Source: Nansenia antarctica (taxonomy: Eukaryota > Chordata > Actinopteri > Argentiniformes > Microstomatidae). From it: a DNA stretch of 64,000 nt. The position numbers were made by a program, and so were the translations under genes. Below, in pieces: positions 33,331-43,700 of the stretch. The stretch spans positions 58,656,584-58,720,583 of the forward strand of contig OZ022346.1 in NCBI GenBank assembly GCA_963989245.1, given 5' to 3'. The notes under the pieces are model-generated. The model made no database searches, was not told where the DNA came from, and saw nothing but the letters and a program-made list of their open reading frames with translations. Position 1 is the stretch's first letter, and the number at the start of each line of letters is the position of its first letter.

Positions 33331-33437
33331 AAGAGAGAGAGAGAGAGAGAGGGGGGGGGGGGGGGGAATTCAAGCACGTTCAATGACCCATGTCTATTTT
33401 CAAAAACGTTTAAGGTCTTGATTTTCTTTTCTCAAAT

Positions 33438-33753
33438 TCACTGACCGACCACTGCCTCTCTGCGTTTGTTCTTCACGTAGTCTCTCAGGTCGTTGGTGAG
33501 GCGGAGGGAGGTTTCTGTTGGTGCAACAAGACAACACTGTTTAGAGCTCAATAACAACCACTCAGTCCTCTCTAACCAGGACACACACACACACACACGC
33601 ACACACACAGGCCCCAATTGTGCATAGGTGGAATGAAAATGACTCTAGCCAAGCTGTAGAGTCAGTGTGTCTCACCTGTGGCCCCCCCACCTGACGGTGT
33701 TGCCTCGTGGCTGGCTCCTACGACGGTCCCCTGGTACCCCACTTCACACACAT
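33438..33753 (-). CDS. Two phase-compatible minus-strand exons (unidentified C-terminus)
   Basis: Exon one is 33,753-33,676 (acceptor CTCTCAG, donor GTGAGA) and encodes VCEVGYQGTVVGASHEATP. Exon two is 33,514-33,438 (acceptor CCAACAG) and encodes TSLRLTNDLRDYVKNKRR, then EAVVGQ and a TGA. The codon split by the intron is completed in phase. No family was recognised. The direction is opposite to the PARP14-like gene that starts 200 bp away, and upstream exons of this minus-strand gene were not found, so it may be a relic. Confidence 0.35.
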
Positions 33754-33883
33754 CTGAGAGAAGAACCAGAGGGGGGCACACACACACACACACACACACT
33801 CACACGTGATTTCAAGGCCAAGTAAACAGCTTCTATCGTGGAGGAAAAACCCTCTCTAGGTTCTAAGTCCCCATTACTACACT

Positions 33884-33935
33884 GCATGGCCAAAAGTATG
33901 TGGACACCCGAACATCACAATCCCATACTTTTTCA
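33884..33935. mobile_element. Tc1-type MITE end
   Basis: ACTGCATGGCCAAAAGTATG followed by TGGACACC is the familiar terminus of short Tc1-derived repeats in fish. It lies just before the acceptor of the first PARP14-like exon. No second end was seen. Confidence 0.5.
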
Positions 33936-33958
33936 CCCCCTCTTTTATTCTCTCACAG

Positions 33959-34186
33959 AGACTGAGAAGTTCATCTCTGTCTGCCCCCGTAACAGGATGT
34001 TCAGGCAGAAGAAACTGTTTGTCAGACTTCTGGAGCCCACAGCTAAAGTGAAGGTGGAGAACATTCCCCCAGGTGTGAGTCCAGACCACTTTGTACTCTA
34101 CTTTGAGAAAGAAGGACAGGTGGAGGAAGATGTCACCTTCAACGAAGAGGAACAGTCTGCCATCATCACCTTCCAAGATCCTAAAG
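33959..34186 (+). CDS. PARP14-like gene, RRM-like exon
   Basis: The exon is preceded by TTATTCTCTCACAG and ends with a GTAGAA donor, phase 1 at both ends. It encodes ETEKFISVCPRN and then KVKVENIPPGVSPDHFVLYF, an RRM-like fold start (beta strand, loop, helix), followed by SAIITFQDPK. PARP10 and PARP14 family proteins carry RRM-type modules in this position, which bind nucleic acid or mediate interactions. At least one 5' exon is missing or unrecognised, since the exon begins in phase 1. Confidence 0.7.
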
Positions 34187-34299
34187 GTAGAATACATTTC
34201 TTTAGTATTTTAGATATATTTTACGAATATATGAATGTGGTGACAATTAGTGTTTTATGTTATGCAATGTGATATATGAAGTCATATGTTTTTGTTTAG

Positions 34300-35582
34300 C
34301 TATTCACAGAGTCCTTGAAAAGACACATCACATCAACAAGCAACTTGTCAAAGCTTACCCATTCTATGAATCTCTGGGAACGGCCCTGTATGGCAAAGAC
34401 AGACCTACACTGAGACTCCGAGCTGGCTTCTCTGAGAGCATCGGTCAGGCCGTCTGGAGGTTCCTGAGAGAGAAGCAGGGAGCTGCAGCGATCATCCATA
34501 AGGCCATGGCTGAGCACTTCTGCAAAGTAGACCTCCAACAGCCTGCTGTCCAGCTGAGCCCTCTGCCTTCTCTACTACAGCAGAAGGGGGTCAAAGCCAA
34601 GGACATCAAGGAGTGGAAAGACTCTGCCAAAGCTGCCTTCACCCAAGCTTTGTCTGCACTCGCCTCGCTGGAGCTCCATGTCCAGACCACTGCATGGGAG
34701 GAGTCTGAGGTGGAGGTCAGGAGGATGGTGACAGAGGAGGCGGTGGTTGTTGTCCCTGAGGAGGCCAGAGGTGTCATAGCAGTGGTGGGATCGGTAGATG
34801 ATATGAACAGGCTTAGCCAGTCACTGAATGACATCATAGACAGCATAGTCAAAAGAATACATAGGGAGAGGTCGAGCGTGACAGAGAAGGTCACCGTGGC
34901 TCCGTCCATCTACAATTTCCTGTGGCAGGACGGCCTGGAGGACAAGGTAGCGTTGGAGTTCCCGGAGCTGAAGCTGACCTATGACAATGAGAGCCAGAGT
35001 GTGATCCTCTATGGACTGATGTACGAGGTCCTGGGAGCCAACAGGAAGGTGGTAGACGGAATCATTGGGCTGAAACGGAAGGTGTGGCAGTTAGATGAGT
35101 ACGTCCTCAAGTTCCTTCAAGAGGACGACCAGGAGAAGCTGACCAGCGCTCTCCTGACGTCCCAGAGGATCGACGCAGCGCTGGAGATCCAGGTAAATGC
35201 GAATCGGAAGTGGGCGCGCCTCCTGGCGGCGTCGGATAAAGCCCTGGGAGAAGCAGAGGAGCAGCTCAACAGGATCTTGATCTCTCAGTACATCGTGGCG
35301 GAAGACTTGAATGTTCTCAAAATGACAGAGTGGCAGGGTCTCGTCACCCGTCTGGAGGAAACTTCAAACATTTCACTCAGGAAAGTTATGGTCAGGACAT
35401 TTGGTGACTTCCCGAGTCTTCAAGTGGTAGTGTCTGGCTACAAAGACAGTGTCATGTCGGTCAAGAATGAACTTGATGACTTCTTACGCCAGAACACTCC
35501 AATAACTGAGGATATCAAGGTCAGGTCTGAGGCTATTGTTAAATTCATCCAGGAGCGTAACAGCAACACTTGGTCTGATAAT
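34300..35582 (+). CDS. PARP14-like gene, large exon, left part (KH-like region)
   Basis: The exon begins after TTTTTGTTTAG and is in phase with the previous one. It encodes about 428 residues: IHRVLEKTHHINKQLV, LRLRAGFSESIGQAVWRFL, VVPEEARGVIAVVGSVDD and LQVVVSGYKDSVMSVKNEL. The alternating strand/helix blocks match the KH-like repeats between the RRMs and macro domains of PARP14. The frame runs to NTWSDN at 35,582 and then enters a LINE, where it stops within seven codons. Read across the LINE, it resumes in the same frame at 36,843. The intact exon would be 2,050 nt, similar to the large exon of PARP14-type genes. Confidence 0.75.
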
Positions 35583-36842
35583 TTCATTTTTCATTTCAAA
35601 CCTTGATTTAAAAACTCGATAGGCACTGAGGTCACCCTCATTTACAGTGACGTCGAGTGTACAACAGAATAGTGATCATTAATATAGATGGGCAAACATA
35701 CAGTGAGCAAGACAGGATTAAAGGAAAAAAAAAAAAAAAAAAAAACAATTGCAATCATTAGAACACAGTTTCTGCACCAGGAGTTTAAAGGTAGAGGCAG
35801 AGGGGAGGACCTCCAACCGGAGAGTTTGCTGCAGAGTGTTCCATGTATTAGGGGCATCAATAAAAAAGGCTGTTTTACCCAGGTCTGAACGCGCATACGG
35901 AACCCGAAAAGAAAGTCAACTATTAGATCTGGTCACATAAGTACCAAGACTCCAGTCTAATAATGATGAGATATAAGGAGGAAGCTTGCCACAGATGGCC
36001 TTAAAAACGAACAAGTTCCAGTGGTAACTGCGCCTCAGAGAAAGAGAGGGCCAGCCAACCTTGTCATAAAGTATACAGTGGTGAGTGTCATAACTGTCCC
36101 CGGTAATAAACCTTAGAGCTGAGTGATAAACTGAGTCCAATTGTTTCAATGTAGATGAAGCTGCATGCATGCCTATAGATAACATCACCGTAATCTAATA
36201 CGGACAGGAATACCGCCTCGACAACTCTCTTCCTACAAAGCAAGGGGAAGCTAGACCGATTACGGTAAAGAAAGCCCACCTTTTGCCGAAGTTTGGAGGC
36301 GAGGCCGTCGACATGCGTTTTGAATGATAGCTTCTCATCCAACCACAGCCCAAGATATTTGTAGTCGGTAACTCTCTCAATGGAGTCGCCATCAACTGTG
36401 GATATAAGAAGCTTTGTAAGGTCCACATTTCTAGCCCTAGTAAACAACATGAATTTCGTTTTCTTCGAGTTGAGGACTAGCTTATGCCTCGAGAGGGCGT
36501 CTTGCATTGAGTTAAAGGCTAGCTGCAAGTTGATAGTAGCAGCATGTGGGGAATCTGCTGTACTATAAAGAATGGTATCATTGGCATATAAATGGACGTG
36601 GCAACCGGTTAGCGAAGATACCAGTTCATTAATATAGATGGTAAAAAGTACAGGGCCCAGCACCGAACCTTGAGGGACACCCTTTGTAACCGTTATAAAA
36701 TCTGAATTGCCAAGTGAAGATTTTATACACTGACGCCTGAGGGTAAGGTAGTCATGGAACCACGCACAAGCACCTAAATCTAATCCAATATCGGATAGCT
36801 GTTCTAGGAGCAAGTGGTGATCGACCGTGTCAAATGCCTTCA
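35583..36842 (-). mobile_element. 5'-truncated LINE inside a coding exon
   Basis: It is on the minus strand with its 3' end at the left (AAACCTTGATTTAAAAACTCG; a related fragment is near 10,550). The RT reads KAFDTVDHHLLLEQLSDIG, TKGVPQGSVLGPVLF and LYANDTILY, in which the usual YADD is YAND. A frameshift lies near 36,170, after which YHSALRFITGDSYDTHH and VGWPSLSLRRSYHWN follow. No clear target duplication is visible. The host coding frame continues on both sides, so the insertion interrupts an exon, not an intron. Confidence 0.8.
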
Positions 36843-37609
36843 CTTAAGGTCAAAGACTTAGTGAAGGTTTCTTTCCAGAAAGAAGTAATTTCCCTAAGTG
36901 GCGCCAGAGTTCATGTCACGCAGTGCAAGGCCTTGTTTGCAGACCTGGTCTTCTCTACACACTTCGATACCCTGAAGGTGTCCAAGCCCGGAGCCAAGAA
37001 GTTCTTCCAGGACAAGGAGGCCATGTATGTTACCACGTTGATCAGTCTGACGGGCTGTGTGGTCCAGCTGGTTGAAGAGAACCAACATGGTGGACAGCAG
37101 GGTATAGGCCTAGCACTCAGGGGAGGAGGGATGAAGCCCTCCTACCAGTTCCAGACACCAGACGGGGTGGAGATAGTCGTGTGTAAAGCTGACATATGCG
37201 ACTACGCCGTGCAGGCCGTGGTCAACGCTGCTTACACAGACCTGAAGCACAGCTGGAGGTTAGCCAGAGCCCTCCTGGATGCTGCCGGCCCTCAACTACA
37301 GGCAGAGTCTGATCAGCTGGTCACCAAGCGGGGTCTACTGAAGCCTGGGGACTGTGTTATTACTGGTGCTGGGGGGCAGCTGCGCTGCAAACACATCATC
37401 CACGCAGTGGGACCCAGGTTTGACCCCGCCGACCCTCAGAGGGCTGTGGCGCAGCTGAGGAGAGCGGTTATGGGGAGTCTGGATCTAGCAGAGAAACACA
37501 GCTGCCTGTCGGTGGCTCTGCCTGCTATCAGCTCAGGGAACCTAGGCTTCCCTCTCAGCCTCTGTGCTGAGACCATCGTCAAAGCAGTGAAGCGCTACTG
37601 TGAGGACAG
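36843..37609 (+). CDS. PARP14-like gene, large exon, right part (macro domain 1)
   Basis: The frame resumes at LKVKDLVKVSFQKEV and leads into macro domain 1 (about 37,140-37,609): VVCKADICDYAVQAVVNAAY, ALLDAAGPQLQ, GDCVITGAGGQLRCKHIIHA and PAISSGNLGFPLS. Macro domains bind or hydrolyse ADP-ribose. Here the usual NAAN motif is NAAY and the following Gly-Gly loop is WRLA, so ligand binding may be weakened. The donor is GACAG/GTATGG and the exon ends in phase 2. Confidence 0.8.
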
Positions 37610-37716
37610 GTATGGTGATACTGTAGTCAATATCAAACACTCAGTGGCAAAAAGTGTTAAATATATTTATTTTAAAGTGTCTTTTAAGTTATTCCAAGCC
37701 CAGCAATGGTTATTTA

Positions 37717-37720
<4 letters not shown>

Positions 37721-37747
<27 letters not shown>

Positions 37748-37790
37748 ATTTATTGTATTATTATTATATTATTATTATTATTATTTATTC
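37721..37790. repeat. (GTT)n and (ATT)n microsatellites
   Basis: Adjacent trinucleotide tracts fill most of the 190-bp intron between two macro-domain exons and precede the CATACAG acceptor. Confidence 0.85.
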
Positions 37791-37799
37791 ATCATACAG

Positions 37800-38055
37800 G
37801 TATGATGATAATTGCCTGGAGAGGATCCACTTGGTGAATAAAGATGACAGGACAGTCCAGGCCATGGAGGATGCTGTGAGAGGGGTGTTCGGAGACCAAG
37901 GGACAGGTCAACAACAACAGCCCAGCAGAAGTCCAGCCAAGCCCGCCCCACCCCAGCCTGCTAGACAGGTCCAGAGTACCGCTGGTTCTAGTACGGTCCA
38001 GACCAAAGAGAGGCTGACCATCAGCCTGAAGAAAGGGAACATTCAGAACGCCACG
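37800..38055 (+). CDS. PARP14-like gene, end of macro 1, linker and start of macro 2
   Basis: It joins the previous exon in phase to make RYDDNCLERIHLVNKDDRTV, the last strand and helix of macro domain 1. A Gln/Pro-rich linker (GQQQQPSRSPAKPAPPQP) follows, then KERLTISLKKGNIQNAT, the first strand of macro domain 2. The donor is ACG/GTAAGC, phase 0. The exon starts with the same GTATG(A/G)TGAT sequence that follows the donor of the previous exon, hinting at a small duplication around this intron. Confidence 0.75.
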
Positions 38056-38550
38056 GTAAGCCGTTTTTTTTAATGAAACTGATGAAACTCAAGTCAGCAG
38101 AATTTCACTAACTAACTAAACTCACTAACGGAAGAATTTCAGAACACTCACCACCTAGTGTCATGTGTTCTATGTTGTATTTACCTAGCAACAATAGTTT
38201 GATTGGCTACAAAATGAACCATCATCATTTATGCATTTTTGGTCACCCATGGCACTCTAGAATGTTAACAATTGTGGCGACTTTATTCACCCTCGGCACT
38301 AAATAAATTAAAGTTAAAGACTTAACATCAAATCGATTATTTTCTCATTTCATTGCGCTTTATAGCCTACATCTCAGTTGCCCTAACAACTCCATTAATG
38401 TCCTTATAGATAGAATCAGACCACCCAATTTGTGTTAGATCAACTTTTTGTAATGAACAATAACACAATGCTGCTTTACCTTAAAGTCAATTAACAAATC
38501 AACATTATAATGACTTCTTTATAATAACATGATGTTGCTTTCTGTTCCAG

Positions 38551-38781
38551 ACTGATGTGGTTGTGAACACGGTAGGTCAGGACCTGGCTCTCAACCATGG
38601 AGCAGTCTCTAACGCCCTCCTGGCTGCTGCTGGACCCCAGCTCCAGACCCTGGTCGACCAGCAGCCCTCCACTGGCATCGCTGGGGAAGTCATCATCACA
38701 ACTGGCTGCAACCTGAAAAGCAAGCTGGTGTTCCACACTATCGCCCCCCAGTGGGACAACGGACAAGGTGCAGCAGAGAAG
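38551..38781 (+). CDS. PARP14-like gene, macro domain 2, middle
   Basis: The exon has exactly 77 codons, phase 0 at both ends, acceptor TCTGTTCCAG and donor AAG/GTTAGA. It encodes TDVVVNTVGQDLALNHGAVS, ALLAAAGPQLQ and KSKLVFHTIAPQWD. VVNTVGQDL and the GAVS loop keep the ligand-pocket pattern of PARP14 macro domain 2 better than macro 1 does. Confidence 0.8.
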
Positions 38782-39019
38782 GTTAGAAACAGAACAAACG
38801 TTGTTCCTCGTCCATATATGTATATTTCACACCAGGAGAGGCTGGACAGGGTCATTGTAATGCATGGAACGGAATGAGGCATGGTATCAAAACACTGAGT
38901 CTGTGCCTCCATGGTTTCACACACAATGTACTGTGAATGTGATATAACAGAGGGTGTAAAATGCAGGTTTAGTTTAGACTCCAGACTATTTTGAGGTGAA
39001 CTATCCCCTCAAGATTGTG

Positions 39020-39735
39020 TAAACCTCTATCTGTCTCTTCCCATTTGGATTACTGTAACTCAATTTTTTCTTGCTTAAGTGATTCCTCAATTGCTCGACT
39101 CCAACTAGTTCAGAACGCAGCTGCGAGGCTTTTGACATACACCAAACGAAGAGAGCATATTACCCCCATTCTAGCCCACTTACATTGGCTTCCCGTATGT
39201 TTCAGGATACAATTCAAGATCCTCCTGATCACATTTAAGGCCTTCCATGGCATGGCACCCTCCTATATTTCCGATCTTTTAACAGAATACATTGCGCCTA
39301 GATCTCTTAGATCGTCTGACCAACGGCTTTTAATTGTCCCACGGTCCAGGCTCAAAACAAAGGGTGGCCGTGCTTTTACTGTTGTAGCTCCAACATTATG
39401 GAATCGTCTCCCCCTCACTGTCAGGTTAGCTGGGTCTGTACCACTTTTTTAAAAAACGTTTAAAAACCCACTTATATAGGATGGCATTTTTATAATTAGT
39501 TTTCTCTTTTTACTTCTGATATCTGTATTGATTTTATCATTTTATCATTCGTTGCTTTTATGATTTTATCATTCGTTTTATTGCTTTTGTGAAGTGCTTG
39601 TTTACATTTTATGAATTACGTTTTATTTGTTGGCTGTTTATTTGCTGTGTTATGTAATATACTACCAAATGTACTGTGAAGCACTTTGTGACTGCTGTCT
39701 TAAGTGCTATACAAATAAATAAAAGTAAAGTAAAG
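39020..39735 (+). mobile_element. LINE 3' fragment in macro-2 intron
   Basis: It encodes RT C-terminal blocks: SSHLDYCNSIFSCL, RLQLVQNAAARLLTYTKRR, LHWLPVCFRIQFKIL and APTLWNRLPLTVRL, followed by a frameshift and a tail CTATACAAATAAATAAAAG with (AAAGT)n. The 5' truncation is at about 39,020. A related but distinct family from the LINE at 31-33.3 kb. Confidence 0.8.
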
Positions 39736-39767
39736 TAAAGAAACCTGATCAGACTTTTTAACTGCAG

Positions 39768-39986
39768 GTGTTGAGTGGGATTATGGAGAAGTGCCTGGCT
39801 GAGGTGGAGCAGAAGGGGCTAGTCTCCATCACCTTCCCTGCCATCAGCACGGGGAACTTGGGCTTCCCTAAGCCCATTGTGGCCTCTCTGATGCTGGAGG
39901 AAGTCTCCAAATTCAGCACAAGGAACCCCAAACACCTGAAGGAGGTGGTGTTCATCCTGCACCCAGGGGACCTGCAGACCGTTCAG
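39768..39986 (+). CDS. PARP14-like gene, macro domain 2, C-terminal exon
   Basis: The exon has exactly 73 codons, phase 0 to phase 0, acceptor ACTGCAG and donor CAG/GTAGGG. It encodes IMEKCLAEVEQKGLVSITFP, AISTGNLGFPKPIVASL and LKEVVFILHPGDLQTVQ, the closing helices and strand of macro domain 2 with the conserved STGNLGFP loop. Confidence 0.8.
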
Positions 39987-40213
39987 GTAGGGAAAATGGT
40001 TAGATTCAGGAGGTTAAAACCACACAGGTAAAAATAAATACCATAATAGGCCTACTGTCAAATGGAAAAGGTTTTACGATTTGGGTTTAGTGGGTTTCAT
40101 TGCCGATAGATGTTGGTCGGAGGCCAGGCAGATTTCCTCCATGCAGGATGGGCTCTGTTGATGCTGGTGTTGTTGATGGCTGGTTCTCCTCCCTTCTGAT
40201 GATCTCTCTCCAG

Positions 40214-40355
40214 GCTTTCACTGATGAATACAACAAGAGGTTTACAAACCAGACTGCAACCTCAGGGGCCTCAGCCTCCTCCTCAGCCTCCTCCTCTGCC
40301 TCCTCCTCCTCAGCCTCCTCCTCAGCCTCCTCCACCCCCACCAAACATAGTAAAG
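40214..40355 (+). CDS. PARP14-like gene, Ser/Ala-rich linker exon
   Basis: The acceptor is CTCTCCAG and the donor AAAG/GTGCAA, phase 0 to phase 1. It encodes AFTDEYNKRFTNQTATSG and then a long Ser/Ala run made by repeated TCC and GCC codons, a coding microsatellite that probably varies in length. This disordered linker separates macro domain 2 from the next module. Confidence 0.7.
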
Positions 40356-40574
40356 GTGCAACTCACTAAACTCACATTTATATTAGTAAACTCGTGGTGT
40401 CATACCGCTTACAATTGCAATCAATGTTAAATGTACAGCGAATTGATCTCATGCAATCATTCCCTTTGGTCATTGTAACATGCCAGATGGTTTATGCAAA
40501 GTAATGCAAATCATAACATCCTATAGTCATATAGTCATATTTCATCACCTCATTATGTTATTCTCTTCTGCCAG

Positions 40575-40645
40575 GCCCCTTCTCCTCTGTCACCACCTCC
40601 AGCTCAGGGATGCATGAGACAAAGATGGAAGGTGTGGTGATACAG
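40575..40645 (+). CDS. PARP14-like gene, start of a third macro domain or of an RRM
   Basis: The acceptor is TTCTGCCAG. It encodes PFSSVTTSSSGMHETKMEGV and then VIQ, which resembles the entry into macro domain 3 of PARP14 proteins (a strand ending VVTG). A donor CAG/GTTGTC at 40,646 would end the exon in phase 0. If the exon instead continues, it reads VVTG and then enters a palindromic MITE and stops. With the donor, the exon is in phase with 45,468-45,541. The rest of macro 3, the WWE and the catalytic domain of a normal PARP14 are absent downstream. Confidence 0.5.
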
Positions 40646-40655
40646 GTTGTCACGG

Positions 40656-40719
40656 GTGCCACCTGGAGGGACAATGTCTCATAGTGATTTTTAGCAAGGT
40701 ATACACCCCTAGTACTAGA
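40656..40719. mobile_element. Palindromic MITE, left arm
   Basis: GCCACCTGGAGGGACAATG onward to GCAAGGTAT is the inverse of 45,318-45,362. The MITE was about 110 bp before a HERO-like LINE pair inserted near its centre and a solo LTR inserted in its right arm. Confidence 0.75.
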
Positions 40720-43700
40720 AAGAATGTGATAGCCTTGCACCAGTGGTAGTGGATTCTTAATAGGACTGGTTGTTAAAATCCCTAAATATTCAGCACAACA
40801 ATTGAGTGGAGTTGGAGATGTCCTCTTGAGTGGAGTGGAATTTGGCAATGATCACCTGGTGCCACCAGTACGACACATCTTCAGTTGTGGTCCCCGACCT
40901 CATTGGGTGTTTCGGCCAGTTATCACAAGACACCCTCTGCCGAGGTTGGCCCACCACAGGCTGATCAGGCCTGGGTGTGTGTCGCACGGTGGCACCACGT
41001 GGTCATTTGGGAGCCCATGTTGGGTCCCTACGTTTCAGCCACAGCCAGTGACTGCTCCGTTCTGCTGCAGTGGACAGTTCTCTGATTGCCTTCCGTTGGG
41101 CCTGTCCTCTGATCCCTACTGCCCTCAGGAGCCTTGTGGTGGAGCTGGCTACAAAGCCTCTGCAGCCCACCTCCACTGGCCACACCTTCACGTTCCAGCC
41201 CCGCCCCTCTGCTTCGACTGCTAAGTTGGCATACCGCAGCCTCTTCCGTTCGAATGCCTCATCGATGGCCTCCTCCCATGGGACCGTCAGTTCTACGATG
41301 AAGACACGCCGGCAGGACTTGGACCAGAGGACTAGGTCTGGGCGCAGGTTGGTCGCTGCAATTTCGGGTGGGAAGGTGAGCCTCTGGCTGAGGTCTACCC
41401 GCATTTCCCAATCCCGGGCTGCGTTCAGTGGGCCTGAGTCTGGAGGTGATGGCTTGGTCCGCTGTTTCTCCCCTTCCCGGATGAAGGTTGTTTTCCGTGG
41501 AAAGGTAGTCTGGGCATTTAGAGGCATGGCGTTGGTGGTTACCCTCTTGTGCTCAAGTTCGGCAGCCAAGCACTTTAGCACTTGGTTGTGGCGCCAGGTG
41601 TATCTTCCTTGAGTTAGACTGGTCTTGCAACCCACCAAGATGTGTTTGAGGGTTGCTGGGGCTGCACACTGGAGACAGGCTGGGTCCTCTCCATACCAGA
41701 GATGTAGGTTGGTAGGAGAGGGCAGGACATCATATGTGGCTCTGATGATGAAACTTAGCCTATTAGACTCCATGCTCCACAGCTCGTTCCACGTGAGTTT
41801 CCTCCTCTCCACGCTCTCCCACTTCATCTAGCGGCCTTGCTGGGCTTGGGAGACTGCCTTGGCGCACCTGGCTGCTTCCTCCTGGTGGCGCACCTCCTCA
41901 CCCACCATCTTCCGCCGTTCGGTTGGAGTAGCCTTTTGCCATGTGGGTGTTGTTGTTTCCAAGCCAAGGCCCCCTCTGCCATGTTGGACATGCCCCACTA
42001 TATCCCGGTGTCTGAGGGCGGTCTTTGCCACCGCAACTGCTGCAGATGGCTTCCATTTCCTCCCCGTTGCTAGGATTGGAGCAGCACCTCTGACGAATGG
42101 ATCCCGGGATTCTGTGAGAGTCATTTCCAGCCTTGATTTGGCACATTTGTACTCCTCCACCAGGCTTGAGATTGGTAGGGAGAGGGCTCCGTTGCCATAC
42201 AGGCCTATGCTGCTAAGGCCTCTCGGCAGTCCAAGCCACTTCCTCACTTGTGCATTCACCAGTCTCTCCAGCCGGTTGGCATGGGATAGTGTGACCTCGT
42301 AGATGGAAATTGGCCACATGAGACGGGGCAGCAGTCCAAACTGAAAGCACCACAGTTTCAGCTTCCCAGGGAGAGCAGTGTTGTTGATCTGCTTGAGGCC
42401 ACTGATTGTATCCTGCTTGAGTTGTTCCACCTGCTTCGAGTCTTTGAGTTCTGCGCTATACCAGCGGCCAAGGCTTTTGATGGGCTTCTCCAGAACTGTT
42501 GGTATTGGCTCGTTGTTGACGTGGAACCTCTCATTGGCGAGCTTGCCTTTGACAATGGAGATACTGCGGGACTTACTGGGTTTAATCTCCATTCGTGCCC
42601 ATTTGATGTTTCCCTGGAGTTTATCCAGCAGGCGTTTGGTGCATGCGTTTGTTGTTGTTATTGTCGTCATGTCATCCATGTACGCCCTGATTGGTGGAAG
42701 ACGCAGCCCGCTCTTCAACCGTTCCCCTCCAACAACCCATCGGGATGCTCGAATAATGAGCTCCATTGCCATGGTAAACGCCAGTGGAGAGATGGTGCAT
42801 TATGCCTATCTCGAGGTGCTGCCAAGCAGTTGTACTGGCTTGTGCTGTAACACAGAACTGGAGGTCCTGGAAGTAGGCTTTGACCAGCCTTGTGATGCCC
42901 TCTGGGACTTGGTAGAAGTTGAACGCTGTCCACAAAATCTCATGAGGCACTGACCCGAAGGCATTGGCAAGATCTAAGAAAACCACATGCAGGTCTTTCT
43001 TCTCCTTCTTGGCCGTTTGTATCTGGTGCCAGATGACATTTGTGTGTTCCAGGCATCCTGAGAATCCACTTATCCCTGCCTTCTGCACTGAGGTGTCGAC
43101 AAAGTTGTTCTTCTGCAAGAATACTGAGAGCCTCTGGGCCACAACACTGAAGAAAATCTTTCCTTCCACGTTCAGTAGACTGATCTGGCGGAACTGGTCG
43201 ATGGTTGAGGAATTCTTCTCTTTGGGAATCAGGATCCCTCCTGCCCTTCGCCATGCCTTTGGTATGATTCCCTTTTCCCATGCCACTTTCATTAGCTTCC
43301 AGAGGTACTTCAAGACGCCTGGACTGTTCTTATATAGCCTGTATGGAACGCCGTTGGGCCCAGGGGCTGAGGCTGTTCTTGCCCGTTTTACTGTGCTCTC
43401 AACTTCGCTCCATGTAGGGGGCCTTGTTTCCATCTGGTGCTCAGGTGGTTGGATTGGTGGCATGTCATCTGGAATGCTGGCTGGCACATGCCTCTGGTTG
43501 TCAGAGTAGGTCTTCCTCAGGTGCTCCTCTAGTTCCCTTATGGGTACTTTGAGGGTCCCCGTTTTCTCCTTGACAAAGAGGTCTTTGACGAACTTGTAGG
43601 GATCTCTGTAGAAGGCAGTCCTCGTTCGCTCTTTCTTCTTGTGTTGCTTTCTCAAGCATTCTGCTCTTCGCAGTGTTGCAAGACGCTGCTTGATGTCGGC

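Noticed and set aside
33838..33958. ATG at 33,838 as the start of the PARP14-like protein
   Set aside because: The in-frame upstream part is a Tc1-type MITE end. The real exon begins after the acceptor at 33,957-33,958.
40802..41612. Plus-strand frames of 140-180 codons
   Set aside because: They are the antisense of the HERO-like endonuclease region, and the first is duplicated at 44,710 because the DNA is duplicated.
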